A stretch of 64,000 nt of DNA, from assembly GCA_031772625.1 (NCBI GenBank), contig CM062804.1, forward strand, positions 272,645,174 through 272,709,173. Reading direction: 5' to 3'. The position numbers were made by a program, and so were the translations under genes. Positions 1-11,186 of the stretch are shown piece after piece; the first letter of the stretch is position 1; each line of letters opens with the position of its first letter. The notes under the pieces were generated by a model. That model had not been told where the DNA came from, did no database searches, and saw nothing but the letters and a program-made list of their open reading frames with translations. The stretch comes from Pinus tabuliformis (lineage: Eukaryota > Streptophyta > Pinopsida > Pinales > Pinaceae).

Positions 1-13
1 AATTAGTGTCATA

Positions 14-391
14 GTGGATATTTCTAAGGTAATTTCAAAAGAAGAATCTCGAGTCAAAGTGGAGCAGAGCCTCATCAGGTTGCAGAAGGATGTGGTTGCT
101 TTCAATGAAGAATTCAATATGATCCTGCAAGTTGGGTTACCTAACCTTTGGGGACCTCATGGGGAACTGTTGCCACAGGAGCAGTACAATCAAAAGATGA
201 TAGAAGCAAAGAGTAAGGCAGGGTCATCTCACAAGAAAACAGCTACTCTAAAAGGAATAACCGTGGTAAATTTCTTAAAGAAGGAATTTCAATTACTCGG
301 GATGGTTATGAGTCTGTTTCACCACAGGTTGGACTACTCAAGGGTAATCGATTTCAAGATCAACTATAAAATTTTTAGCTTTGCTCCTTAG
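14..391 (+). CDS. Unassigned 125-aa ORF at left edge
   Basis: An open frame of 125 codons with a mixed, fairly charged composition. It is Lys/Glu-rich in the first 40 residues, then has a GLPNLWGPHGELLP stretch and a KKTATLK basic patch. I recognise no family. The ATG is at the window edge, so this may be the 3' part of a longer gene or of a retroelement polyprotein. Base composition is less AT-rich than the following 1.8 kb, which is the only support for coding. It could equally be a chance ORF in a decayed repeat. Confidence 0.25.
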   Translation: MDISKVISKEESRVKVEQSLIRLQKDVVAFNEEFNMILQVGLPNLWGPHGELLPQEQYNQKMIEAKSKAGSSHKKTATLKGITVVNFLKKEFQLLGMVMSLFHHRLDYSRVIDFKINYKIFSFAP

Positions 392-2270
392 CCTCCTCCA
401 GCCTTATGGGAAAGATGTGAACAGTTCACTAATCCACCTATCATGCAAATGGTTCATCCTCGGGCTCCGCATGCATCTCACCAGGCCTCATCATCCAATC
501 GCTCTTGAAGATTCTTTGGATCATGCCAAGCTTTGGCATTTTAGACTACTTTTATGTTATTTTTACTTACTGTTTTTACTTTGATTAGTTATAATGAGTA
601 CATTTTAGTTGAAATAGTTGTGCATGTGCACACGCTGAAGTCTTAAGATATTTTTGACATAATGAACTGAATCAAGAAAGAATATCACTCTAACGGCCTA
701 TCTTTGTCCACAGAGGCCTATATATGTAATTTTGATGAACAAAGAAAAGGCTCATGATTTTGGAAACAAAACTATGTGTTATTTTTAAAACGTTCTAGTT
801 CTTTCAATGTATGTGTTATTCGGAATATTAATACATATCGATGGTGATTCCTTCGTTCCAATATTACACTATGTCTCCTCTCTTTTGTAATTTCGTCAAT
901 GTTCATGTTCTTCTCAGATTTCCCGTTGTGTAGATTCTAGACATGTTCCTTTCCTTATACAGATTCATTTGAATTAAGATGTTAATGAAAATGCTTGTAT
1001 GAATTTTTGGAAGCTAGATCTTTAAATGCACTCTGTGAGTCTTTGCATCCTTACTATTCCATATCTGCCATTTCTTTCTGAATCCAAATAGGTGTATAAT
1101 ACTCGATATCTCAAGCTCTATATGATGGGTTTCTTTTGTTATTTCTTTTGTCGTCAAATTCATATTAAATCAAATGAGTTTTAAGTCCTAGGGTGATTTT
1201 GGCCTCCATTGATTGATATTTTATATCATTGTGTACTTCTTATGTATAAATAATTCATGGGTAGTATCTTTCTTAAGTTGTTTGAACCAACTAAGTTCAA
1301 TTTGTAAGGAATATTGTAAATGGTGTTTTAAATCCTTTAAAGAATTATGAGAGATGCACCAGATTTAGATGGACTAGGCATTGGTCTCTGCGCAATCCAG
1401 AGGCTATCACTAGAATCGACAACAATTTCAATTTTATATATTTATTAATAGTGGCTACAAAATTGTGAGTTATCAGCATGCAAAGCACACATTTTATAAT
1501 GAATCTATGTCCATCGCCATGTTTTACTTGTCAAGTAGCACACACATAACATAAATTTAGCGATATAAGACTATGCCTTGCTCCAATGGTTATTTACTTG
1601 CAAAATTGTGTTCTATCCATTTGTTTTACATTACCATTATTAAAAAGGATGCATAAGTTTGTAGATTTCATTTATTTGGAATTATTAGTTTTAGTGTGTA
1701 GCTAGCTTCCCTTTATTTGTCTTAGAGAATGAAGAGATGGGATGGTATAGTCAATTAGCATGTTGTTTTATTTTGATGTATGCAACCCTTCTACATCAAG
1801 GTATTTTTTAAGGATTCAAATATTATGCATATGTATAGTATTACAAGTGATTATTTCTGTTTGAAAGTTATACATATAGAATGTAGTCGAATATTCAATA
1901 AAAAACATGTAATTCACTATTTAGATTGGTAAATTATTGGTTGATATCATCAATTTAATCATATATATATATGTGTGTGTGTGTAAAAATAGGCAAATTT
2001 TTATCCAATTGGACAAATATTTTTTCAGAAAATATCCAAAAAATAACCAGTTAATGAAATTTTGCCCCTAAAATTTTCCCTATTCTACATAAGATTAGTG
2101 ATTGACATGTTTTAGCTACACCCTAAATGACATCTCAACAACATGGAAATGACATCGAATTCAATTATGGTGCATGAAATTCGCAATTTCTATTAAGACA
2201 CATATTTTGTGAACATGTGTTCACATCAAGTAAGCAAGGACGGTTTTGTTTTTTTATCTTCTTTTTTTTT
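392..2270. other. AT-rich intergenic DNA, nothing recognised
   Basis: No open frame with protein-like composition, no LTR-type ends and no RNA gene visible. A short (AT)n/(GT)n tract lies near 1965-1984. Confidence 0.5.
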
Positions 2271-2350
2271 TGCAACACCTTTATGTGGGCCCATCTTAAG
2301 GGTGTTTTTTCCTTTTTGTAACACCCTTATGTGGGCCCATCTTAAGGGGT
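2271..2350. repeat. 46-bp tandem duplication
   Basis: Two adjacent units with period 46 begin at 2271 and 2317. Each contains a run of the form AACACC(C/T)TTATGTGGGCCC followed by ATCTTAAGG. The units differ by a few bases. The T-rich leader and GC-rich core resemble fragments of LTR edges, but no partner end was found. Confidence 0.6.
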
Positions 2351-2842
2351 ACCCTAGCCCTGTATAGACTGACGTTGATGGACTAAAGGAGAATTGAACT
2401 CACACCTCATGACAAAATGTCAATGACTCAATGGAGATTCCACCAACTAGATTACCCATCACAATTTCTTAAAAATAAATCTCAAAATATACATCCTATG
2501 AATGAATGTACGCTAGTAGAAATCCAAATTGATAGTTCATCGTTCGCTTCCAAGAATGTTACACTAGGCCACAATAGAATGCACCATATTTGTCTAACTA
2601 TAGCAACAAGCAAGGGTTGACAATAATTTTAACTCCACGTGAAATTATTATAACCAGTGCCATGTAATCCATGTTCAACGAATATGATTTTCAACCTCTA
2701 ATGAATCAAATTACATAAAATTTATTTAAAAATAAACAAAAAAAACAACACTCATTCAAAGATGTATCTTATTTATTATAGTTGTCATTAGGCATGTTAT
2801 ATTGTAATCATTTACAGTCAAAATAATTTAGTTCTGAAATTA

Positions 2843-2975
2843 AAAAATAAAAATAAAAATAAAAACAAAAATAAATAAATAAAAATAAAAAATAAAAAAT
2901 AAAATAAAATAAATAAATAAATAAAAATAAAATAAAATAATATATATATATATATAGATGATGATGATGATGATG
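2843..2975. repeat. A-rich low complexity, (TA)n and (GAT)n tracts
   Basis: Runs of AAAAT and AAAT units are followed by (TA)n near 2940-2956 and about six GAT triplets near 2957-2975. They mark the 3' side of the minus-strand LINE fragment. The open frames across this tract are artefacts. Confidence 0.8.
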
Positions 2976-3126
2976 GTTAACGTCCACTGAGACCAAATTG
3001 GTCTATCGGACCTACAATTTTCTTAATTTTTACTTGTCTGGCTCCTCGTCTTTCTTGGCGAGATTGGTGTTGTAGCTTTCTTTCTTTTCTCTACGGTCTT
3101 CCAACTTCCTTTGTCTTGCATCTCCT

Positions 3127-4104
3127 TCATCTCTTCTGGTTCTTGGGACATTGGTTTAGGAGATCTGCTTTGCTGTTAAATGAAGATTTATTTTCTGCGG
3201 TATTCAAATCCTCATAACTGTTGATTTGTTGGGGCGGGCTTTCTCCTTGCCTGCTTTGAGAGTTGTTTCCTTCTTCCTTGATTTCTTGTGACTCAGAGTT
3301 TTCTCTAGAATATTCTTCTTTGATGACAGTGTAGTGTTCTTTTTGTGCTCCTTCCCACCATGTAGATCTGTGGTGGTTTTTTCTAGCAAAATTTTTCTCA
3401 GAGGCTTTTGGGCAATTTTTGGCTAGATGCCCCGTCTCAAAGCACGATCGACATCTGAAGAGGACACTTTCATAATCAAGCTTCTGGTTCCACACATAGT
3501 CTTTACTTGTTAGGTTTATTTCAGCTGGGAATCCGGCGCTGAAATCCATTTCCACACAGATGCGTGCATAGGTGGTTCTGGCATATTCCTCTGTTTCTGG
3601 GCACCTGCAGTAAAATTTCCCAATTGCATTTCCGATGGCTTTTAGCGAGGAGAGATTCCAGAGATGCAAGGGTAGGCTTGGCAATCTCACCCAAACTGGT
3701 GCTGAGGTTATCACTGTTGTAGAGGGATCGAATGATGGGTTCCATGGCTTCATGAATAGGCCTGATTTTTCCCAAAACCAAGGGCCGGAATCTAGAATAC
3801 ATTGTCTGCTTTCAGGATTTTCAAAATCTACTATAAAGAAACCTCTAGCACAGGGGTAGATATTAATTTCATCATAAATGATAGGCTTCCATACCTCCGA
3901 GATCCAATTGTGGAGTTCTATCAGTCGCAGCCAAAAACCATTGAACCGGCAAATTAGGGCACTTTCGGAGAACTTCAAAGCTTCATCGAGTGAGTCCTGG
4001 ACCATTTGGATAGTGGGAGCTGGGGCTTCACTCACGATATGGGCAGGAGATTGCCCTCCAGAGGCGGATGAGCCACCAGTTATTTTTGCGAAGCTCGGAG
4101 CCAT
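3127..4104 (-). CDS. LINE ORF1 protein: DUF4283 domain plus CCHC zinc knuckle
   Basis: A 325-residue nucleic-acid-binding ORF1 protein of a plant L1-type retrotransposon, expected to coat element RNA. Residues about 45-195 have the pattern of the plant DUF4283 domain: a GFWLRLIELHNWI-type segment, then ARGFFIVDF, a GPWFW box and VWVRLPSLPLHLW. Residues about 216-229 form a CX2CX4HX4C zinc knuckle (CRSCFETGHLAKNC). The C-terminal third is Lys/Glu/Ser-rich and looks disordered. The start at 4104 gives MAPSFAKI, a plausible N-terminus just before the domain. The frame is intact over its whole length, unlike most ORFs here, so the insertion may be fairly young. The partner ORF2 is missing. Confidence 0.85.
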   Translation of the reverse strand: MAPSFAKITGGSSASGGQSPAHIVSEAPAPTIQMVQDSLDEALKFSESALICRFNGFWLRLIELHNWISEVWKPIIYDEINIYPCARGFFIVDFENPESRQCILDSGPWFWEKSGLFMKPWNPSFDPSTTVITSAPVWVRLPSLPLHLWNLSSLKAIGNAIGKFYCRCPETEEYARTTYARICVEMDFSAGFPAEINLTSKDYVWNQKLDYESVLFRCRSCFETGHLAKNCPKASEKNFARKNHHRSTWWEGAQKEHYTVIKEEYSRENSESQEIKEEGNNSQSRQGESPPQQINSYEDLNTAENKSSFNSKADLLNQCPKNQKR

Positions 4105-4240
4105 ATTTTACGCAGATCTGCACCAGATCGAAAGCCAAACCGCAGATCTAGTCACTGTCGCAGATCAGTGGAGATCAAAAGTTCTTCCTCGCCACAGATC
4201 AAACCACGTAAGAATTTACCCTAGTCGCAGATCCGTAAAG

Positions 4241-4390
4241 ATCTGAATTCAAAAATTGTTATCGCATAACCCTCTATCACCCAATACGAGAACCCAGCCG
4301 CAGATAGGCCCGCAGATCTGAATTCAAAAATTGTTATCGCATAACCCTCTATCACCCAATACGAGAACCCAGCCGTAGATAGGCGCAGAG
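4241..4390 (-). repeat. 75-bp tandem repeat in LINE 5' region
   Basis: Two nearly identical units start at 4241 and 4316 (period 75). They lie upstream of the LINE ORF1 on its coding strand, separated from the ATG by about 140 bp rich in CAGATC words. Tandem units in the 5' untranslated region of an L1-type element are compatible with a promoter repeat. Confidence 0.8.
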
Positions 4391-4476
4391 ATTGTATCAG
4401 CCGAGATTGTTATAATACCACCCAGCCGCAGAGATTGTATATATAGAGATATATATAGTAGACCGACACAGATTGT

Positions 4477-4497
<21 letters not shown>

Positions 4498-4508
<11 letters not shown>

Positions 4509-4917
4509 TTACCAAAGTTTTGAGAAAATAATTATTAAACTGAATTTTTTGAAATTTGAATTTCTATTTTTTTATTGGTTCATATGGATGAAATGAAAAA
4601 TTTCATGGTGTTATAAATAGAATTTGTCATAAATGAAAATTATTTTAAAAATTAAAAAAAAAAATGCCATCAATTGTCATAATAGTACACACATCAAATC
4701 TCAATATTTATGAAAAATATTACACACATCAAATTTCAATATTTATGAAAAAATCATTTCTAAGTAAGTGTGTCAAACTCATATTTGACTTTTAATTAAT
4801 GTGTAACTATTGAAAATAATTTATAAAGTTTGCTCAAATTTTTGAAAAATTTTACAATCACATTTTTATTCTATGATATTATTTTTTGGTGGTTATATAT
4901 ATATATGTATCTATCTA

Positions 4918-4968
<51 letters not shown>

Positions 4969-7146
4969 TGTGAAATTATGCTATATATAGATTCACTTTT
5001 ATATATAATATTATCATATGCAATCTACTTAATATAAAAAACAACTAGAATTATTATGTCACTGCTTATATAAAATATTCATAAGTTATAATGGGAAATT
5101 TTTAATAAAAATATATTTTAAGTCTTACTACTAAGACTCCAATACTCAACTACAAAAAATCCAATAAACACATTTGTGATATTCAATCACTTCCTATATC
5201 AATATAGAGATATTTTTTTAAACGCAATCTAAGTTCTTCTTCTAAACTCTTGGTGCATTTGAGTTCTTTCTCAAGTTAATACAATGTTTTTAGATAAATG
5301 ATCAACATTTGAGTTGAATTATATATATATATATATATATGAATATGAAACAAAAATCATCGAAATTGTTTTTTACTTTCATAAATTAATTTCTAATTGG
5401 AATTGATATTATAGTCTCATTTTTATATTGACATTTATTGTCTATTTAATTTATTAAGAATTTAAAGTCTCTCAATACTTATAAATATTTTTCTATTGTT
5501 TTTTCTATAAAAATATAAAATCCCTAAAACTTAACTATTCCTTTACTAACAACATATTTCAAAATCTATTAAGAACTTAAAGTCTCTCAATACTTACAAA
5601 TATTTTTCTATTGTTTTTTTTATAAAAATATAAAATGCCTAAAACTTAACTATTCCTTTACTAACAACATATTTAAAAATAATATAATGTATTAATAAGA
5701 AAAAACAACGTCCCCTCCATTATAAATCTTTATAACCCTTTGGTATCCCCCTATGTCAACATGCCTTTTCAAAATTAATTATGTGTTCCTTTAATATTAT
5801 ACAATGTTTTTATTTCAAACATTTTTACATATCTTTAATACCTAGCTTGATTTTATGATATTAACTATTTTTCTTTCAAACATTTTTACCTACTTTTAAT
5901 AGCTAGCTTGATTTTATAGGCAACTTGTGTAGGATTCATATATGGCCTTGAAATATCAAGTTGTCAAATAATGCAAGGTAAAGACTTATAAGTATTTGTA
6001 AATACATTAATTATTTAAGAATATAGACAACAAACAAAAGTCAATTGATACCATCTGTTGGGGAATTTTTTGTTATAAATTATTTTAATGCAAAATAGAA
6101 ATTCCATTGTTTTAATTAAACACTTATTAAATCTTAACTTTTTGAATTCAACTATAAAAATGTCCCTACTTAAAAACTTTAACACTTTTATTTGTTTTAA
6201 TATTCGGAAGTAGAAACCTAAATTCAAAAGTTGAAGAAGATCTCAACTATAATTATAATGTCACCTCAAATGAAACCTTGCAAATCACAAGTTTTAATAA
6301 TTAAAAATTTTCAGAATCTTTATGTGTAGGCATGAGGAAAATATTTTATCTTAGATACAATAACCTCTACTATTAAATATTTTTTGCATAAAAACTAGGT
6401 ACTAAGCAACGATGCTGTATTTTTCACTTTTTCAATATATTTTAACTTAAATGAACTTGAGGTTCCATAATCAATTTTTCACTTTTTCAATATATTTTAA
6501 CTTAAATGAACTTGAGGTTCCATAATCAATTTTTCACTTTTTCAATATATTTTAACTTAAATGAACTAGAGGTTTCATAGTTAATTTAGTGATTCTCATC
6601 CAAATTTCATACATAAGTGAGTGTTTATTTATTTGTAGAGAACGCATATATATTTCATTCCCAATTTTTCCATAGTTAAATTTATTAATTTTTAAATTAT
6701 AAAAAAAAATATTTATAATAATATTTATTTTGTTTTATATAAAAAAAATTAAGTGCGAATTCGTGTTATTTTAAATAATTGAGTAAAATGATTGTTATCT
6801 TTTCCACTAGCTTCAAATCATTATGAATAACATGGTGATGATAAATATTATTGTAAGCTTTATATTGAAATGTAATTATATATAAGTAATAATTGAATTA
6901 ATTTTATCTTTATCTAATTTTATTATATTTAAATCATCATTTAAAATAATTAATAATTTACACTCAAAATCTTTTTTTCCATTTTTCTTTTTAATCCTTA
7001 ATGTAAAGACACTCTCGGGCCCAATATGGAAGAGATGTTGTAATTCCTTGTGCTCTTATGTAAACATTTTGACTTGTCAAATTATATAAACATAAAAATA
7101 AAATTAACAATTATAATTAATAATTTATTTAATTATTTTGTTAGGT
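4498..7146. other. AT-rich spacer S of copy A
   Basis: Very AT-rich, no credible gene. It contains an (AT)n tract at about 4906-4964, a shorter one near 5320-5340, and direct repeats of about 130 bp around 5455-5690 that share the words AAAGTCTCTCAATACTTA and TTTTTCTATTG. It is homologous to 34800-37379 in copy C, with scattered substitutions and indels. Confidence 0.7.
6421..6585. repeat. 55-bp tandem repeat, three units
   Basis: The word CACTTTTTCAATATA recurs at 6425, 6480 and 6535, giving period 55. The paralogous place in copy C (about 36697-36810) has only two units, so the array changed length after duplication. Confidence 0.8.
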
Positions 7147-8844
7147 AATGTGAATCCTGAGATCCCCGGATGCGGGTGCTGACGTGCGGAGAAGGGGCGG
7201 GCCACATGCCCAGCATGTGCCGCCCCGTGTTAAACCCACGGCTCCTTGAAGGAGGCCGTCAACTGGCATTCTATCTCCTCATCCGCGCAATGCAGCAGTT
7301 AATGCCATTGATGGCTGAGGAAAGAGGTAGATGGAGGAGCAGAGCGCAGTTATGGAGCGCCTGCAACGAGGGAATGAAACAGAATATGAGGAGCTTAATG
7401 TGTCGAGCAGGGAATATTGGTCTGCCGAGTACTGGAGGGTGCAGAAGCACAGTGAGTTCAGGCCGGTGGAGATTTCATCACCCCGCGGCTCAGCTGAAGC
7501 CTGCCTCTGTGGCCATCCTTGCCGCTGGTCTGAGAGAGGAAGGCAATTGGCATACCACCAACGACAATTGGGAAAATGGAATGGTCTGGAACCAAGAGGG
7601 AGAATTCAATCTGAGTTCTGTGCACCAGAGGACAAAAAGGGAAGGTATTGGCACTGCTACCGAGTTCAAGTTCATTCTCAGGCAATCAGAGGAGGCATTA
7701 GGGACACCATGGTTAAGGTACGAGAACGACAGCCCAGCAGAAGGGGACCATGGAGAGGCTCCTCCTCACGAGCCCCTGCAGCAGATGAGCATCATCATTG
7801 TTGTTGTTGTTACTGTCATCGACGAGCCCGAGCAACCCAGCTCTCCATTAGACAATTCATGGAGGTTGGGAGTTCCAGCGAAGGGAAGCCGGTGCTTCCA
7901 GCCTTTGGCTCTGTGGTATTCACTCTGGGCAACTCTGCAGACATTGCAGGGGTCAATGCCCACATTTCAGTCTTATTCACCAGAATTCCGGAAGGAATTG
8001 AGGATGGAAATCCTCAGGGCACATTGGAGATGCCAATGGAAGACTCTGGAAAGGAAATTGATGTTGGAGACGGCACGTCGGAGATGCCAATGGAAGGCTC
8101 TGGAAAGGAAATTGAAGTTGGAGAAGAACCGGCTGTGGAAGAGGTCACTGAAACTGAGCCACCATCGTCTGAAGCCGGAGGCAAGGAGGACCAAAATTCG
8201 CATGCCCTCTCACCTCCATTGGGGCCAGCCCCTCCAGGCGTCGACGAAGAGGTATGGAGGAAAATGTGGGAAGGACGTGAAGAAGGTGACGGGTGGGCGT
8301 ACGTGGTCGAAGACAAAAGCCTCTGTGACGAGGCGGAAGAACATCTGGCAGCCCGCCTTCCATCCACCGCCCGACTCCAGGATTAATGCTTCCACGGGTA
8401 TTCTGATTTTGTCATTCGGTTATGTTTGTTGGCAGTCGTTACTTGTGTCTCTGTTATGTTCAAATTTGTCTGGTCTTTGGTTTAGTCTCACTTCTGTTAG
8501 GTCTATGTGGGGTTACAGTAAATGCATTAATCGCCATGGCTATCATGCGCTCTCAGAAGCTAGCCCCTGCGTGGGCAGTCATATGTTTGGTCTAGGTAAT
8601 GTTATTCCCCAGAGTTTCTGATAGATTTTGCCCCTGGGTGGGGGCTTCTGTTGTCATGAGAAGTTATGAGAAGTCCTGTCGATGCTGCCCCTGCGAGGGA
8701 GCTTTCAAGTCTACAGTCAAGGTTCCCAGGGTGCTTCTGCAGGCCCTGGAAGACATGTCTATCTGTTTGTAAAAGTTTTTTGTACATATAATTTGAAAGT
8801 TTAGCTAGTTTTACAGAAAAAAAAAAAAATGTGAATCCTGAGAT
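7147..8844 (+). mobile_element. Poly(A) retro-insertion with 17-bp target-site duplication
   Basis: The 17-bp sequence AATGTGAATCCTGAGAT stands at 7147-7163 and again at 8828-8844, directly after a run of about 12 A. Copy C keeps the unoccupied target once at 37380-37396 with a single substitution. The inserted 1664 bp is much richer in G+C than the surroundings and ends in a 3' UTR-like segment with TTTGTACATATAAT shortly before the A run. These are the marks of target-primed reverse transcription. It is either a short L1-type element or a processed copy of a cellular mRNA; no reverse transcriptase lies inside. Confidence 0.92.
7331..8386 (+). CDS. 351-aa ORF carried by the retro-insertion, unknown function
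   Basis: This frame ends 440 bp before the poly(A) tail. The last 130 residues look like real protein: two near-copies of a 19-residue acidic unit (EMPMEDSGKEIDVGDGTS, EMPMEGSGKEIEVGEEPA), then TETEPPSSEAGGKEDQNSHALSP and a DEEVWRKMWEGREEGDGWAYVVED block. The first 200 residues are Arg/His/Cys-rich and may be a frame-shifted or untranslated part. A longer overlapping frame (7170-8621, 483 codons) shares the locus. The acidic repeat and Trp-rich tail match nothing I can name. It may be a LINE ORF1 relative or a retrocopied host gene. Confidence 0.45.
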   Translation: MEEQSAVMERLQRGNETEYEELNVSSREYWSAEYWRVQKHSEFRPVEISSPRGSAEACLCGHPCRWSERGRQLAYHQRQLGKWNGLEPRGRIQSEFCAPEDKKGRYWHCYRVQVHSQAIRGGIRDTMVKVRERQPSRRGPWRGSSSRAPAADEHHHCCCCYCHRRARATQLSIRQFMEVGSSSEGKPVLPAFGSVVFTLGNSADIAGVNAHISVLFTRIPEGIEDGNPQGTLEMPMEDSGKEIDVGDGTSEMPMEGSGKEIEVGEEPAVEEVTETEPPSSEAGGKEDQNSHALSPPLGPAPPGVDEEVWRKMWEGREEGDGWAYVVEDKSLCDEAEEHLAARLPSTARLQD

Positions 8845-9629
8845 AACTAGCACGCCTAATCTATGGCTTGAGTAGCCACACCCAGGTGCATCTACGCCTT
8901 TATGCATTCAAAAATGTATTTTAAACAACAAAAAATCACATTCTTGCTTCAAATTGTATTGCTAGATTCCAGAGAAAAGGTTATTTCGTCTATGACTTAG
9001 ACTACACCCAGGGATCGCACCCAACTTGTGCCACACTAGCCCTTAACATGGTTGGATTTTTGCTCACAAGATTTCGAACCTATGACCTTTTCACCAAAGA
9101 ATGTCTTAACAGAATTCATAATTGTTATAAATGGATACGCATATCACACAATATTACATTTACATTTCTGATATTGTATCTTAAGATTGATCATAGATTT
9201 TTCCTTTTCTTCTTTTTTTCTTGTGGATGTCACTCCGATCACACTATATTACATTTACATTTCTGATATTGGATCTCAAGATTGATCATAGATTTTTCCT
9301 TTTCTTCTTTTTCTCTTATGAATTACATTTACATTTCCGATATTAGATCTCAAGATTGATCATAGATTTCTCCTTTTCTTCTTTTTCTCTTGTGAATGTC
9401 AATCCAATCTCAAAAAAAATATTCATTTTATAATATTAATATTGTTTTTATAATATTATAAAATAAGAATTATTAATTTTATTCTTCCTCAGAATGGATG
9501 CTTTTGTGATTCATTATTAAAGCAAAAAAATTTGGGATAAATCACATCAAGTTTTAGGATCTACATGTTTCAAACCCCTATCATATTGAGGAATTCAACT
9601 TTACGTGTGATCTACAACAAAAAGAGTCC
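8845..9629. other. Spacer S continued, tandem-like 80-bp units
   Basis: No gene. Around 9150-9400 a unit with ATTACATTTACATTTC...GATATT...GATTGATCATAGATTT...TCTTCTTTTT recurs three times; it recurs again at 37720-37950 in copy C. The rest is AT-rich. Confidence 0.6.
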
Positions 9630-9966
9630 ATTGGAGCTAGCATTTTGTGGAGGGAAAATATTATTATTGCTCAATTAAGAACCAACTCGCATCAACTTCA
9701 GCGGAAAACAAAACAGTGGAAAAGGCCTAAAGAAGCTTGGAAAGAACGGCTATGTTTGGGCAGTGGAATCGGAAAAACATTTCATTTTGGAATGTGATGC
9801 ATTCAAAGGCATCAGAGAAAGTTATGGGAATATGCTAGCATCGATTTCTTGGCATTTTCTTTTCAGCTAGAGGATTGCTGGAAAGTTGGGTCAGCGCATC
9901 ATCAATTTGAAAAAGAAAATGATTGAATTGCAAAAGACTAAAAGTGCGGAACTAATAGTCCCATAG
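9630..9966 (+). pseudogene. LINE ORF2 C-terminal relic (copy A)
   Basis: Broken frames read AQLRTNSHQLQ, WKRPKEAW and, in another frame, VESEKHFILECDAFKGIRESYGNML. This is the C-terminal zinc-knuckle region typical of non-LTR retrotransposon ORF2 (EKHFxLEC followed by IR). At least one frameshift separates the halves. The same relic occurs at 38250-38591 in copy C, so it predates the duplication. Confidence 0.7.
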
Positions 9967-11087
9967 ACTATTTTTAGTGTCGTGGATGTTAAAATATCAT
10001 AAAATTTTATCAAGAAAAAATTAGATAGTGAGATCAACAAATCATATAATTATAGTAGAGATGCAAAAATAAACTCCAAACAATTATGAAATTAAATAAT
10101 ATTATAGTTAATAAAACATTATATAAAATTTAATTTATTTATTTTAAATATAAATAAAGAGAAAAAAACCCGTTAAAAAATTTCTAATATTTTTAGTCAA
10201 CCAATAAATTAGAAACTGCTTTCAAAAAGTAAAGCAATAAAAACATTATTATAATTAATATATATAAAACAATCTACATTATTATAATTAATATATATAA
10301 AACAATCTACACAAAGTAGTAAGGTTTCCTAAAACTTAAGTGATTTATACATAACAATCTATACAAAGTAAGACTTATGTGATTTATATAGAACAATCTA
10401 TACAAAGTAGGGTTTCGAAACTGTAGATCCTAAAGCTTAATGTAATTTATCTGCAAAAGTTTTGTTTTTTTTTTAATCCATATATAATTAAAAAAATTAT
10501 ATTTTAATTTTTAATGGACAACTTTCTTCCAAACTTCTTTGAAAAAACCAGAACCTCAACTTAAATTTGTTTGTGTTTATTTGTAATTAAATCCCGTCTC
10601 ATGTTGGCTATGTTTGTAATTAAATCCCAAACGTTATTGTATCGTGCATTAACTTTAACAAATTTTTACTTGGTAGACTTGATTGTTGATGGAAATTATA
10701 GCAAAATGTTTGAATTTCTTGAATTTCTTGCGGAAATCATATCATTATGAATTTGTGATATGATTTTGGTATCGTGATTAGGTTTTGTTTTGTTTAGGTT
10801 GGGTTTGTTTGTTTGTTTGCGGAATTTGTGATATAATTTTGATATTGTGTTTATTTATTTTTTATTTTATCTTTTGGGTAATAAATATTTATTTGATTGT
10901 TAAATAGTCTTACGTTAATTTGGTATACAAAGAGCTATGATTTTTATGAATGTTCTATTCATTCAATATATATATATATATATTTTGTTATTATGGATAG
11001 TTTAGAAAGTTAAACCATTTTACAATATTACTATTTCTTTTCTCAAATATTGAGTTTATATAAGATTATTTTAGATTCATTTTAAAT
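9967..11087. other. AT-rich spacer, nothing recognised
   Basis: No coding or structural feature apart from a 40-bp direct repeat near 10250-10310 and an (AT)n tract at about 10970-10983. Part of it is missing in copy C (around 38710). Confidence 0.5.
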
Positions 11088-11186
11088 CCAGATCTGCCAA
11101 GTACCAAGAGGGATCAAATATTCTTTCACTTTAAAAGAAATTTGCATTCCAAGAGATTTTATCTCTCTTGTGCTCGGTAGATCCGG
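11088..11186. repeat. 99-bp inverted repeat (hairpin)
   Basis: Roughly 30-bp imperfect arms face each other: the left arm starts CCAGATCTGCCAAG, and the reverse complement of the right arm starts CCGGATCTACCGAG. The copy C equivalent (39303-39401) also folds, with different mismatches. It may be a foldback element or a hairpin-forming transcript segment. Confidence 0.6.

Larger units (their letters stand above)
2845..4497 (-). mobile_element. LINE (L1-type) fragment with 5' region and ORF1, no ORF2
   Basis: Relative to copy C (34790-34805), copy A has about 1.65 kb of extra DNA here, so it is an insertion after the duplication or a loss in C. On the minus strand it reads: AT tract, GC-richer 5' region with two 75-bp tandem units, ORF1 (4104-3127), about 160 bp more, then (CAT)n, (TA)n and a T/A low-complexity tract. 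There is no reverse transcriptase ORF and no poly(A) tail on the coding strand. Target-primed LINE insertion normally truncates the 5' end, so an element with its 5' side but no 3' side implies internal or 3' deletion. The exact ends are hidden in simple sequence and no target-site duplication could be called. Confidence 0.7.

Noticed and set aside
2808-2996. 62-codon ORF, Phe/Tyr-rich
   Set aside because: Translation of a simple A/T repeat.
7170-8621. 483-codon ORF overlapping the 351-codon ORF
   Set aside because: Longer, but composition past residue 300 is low in charge periodicity and runs into the 3' UTR-like region. The other frame has the acidic repeat and a more protein-like C-terminus. 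I could not exclude frameshifts between them.
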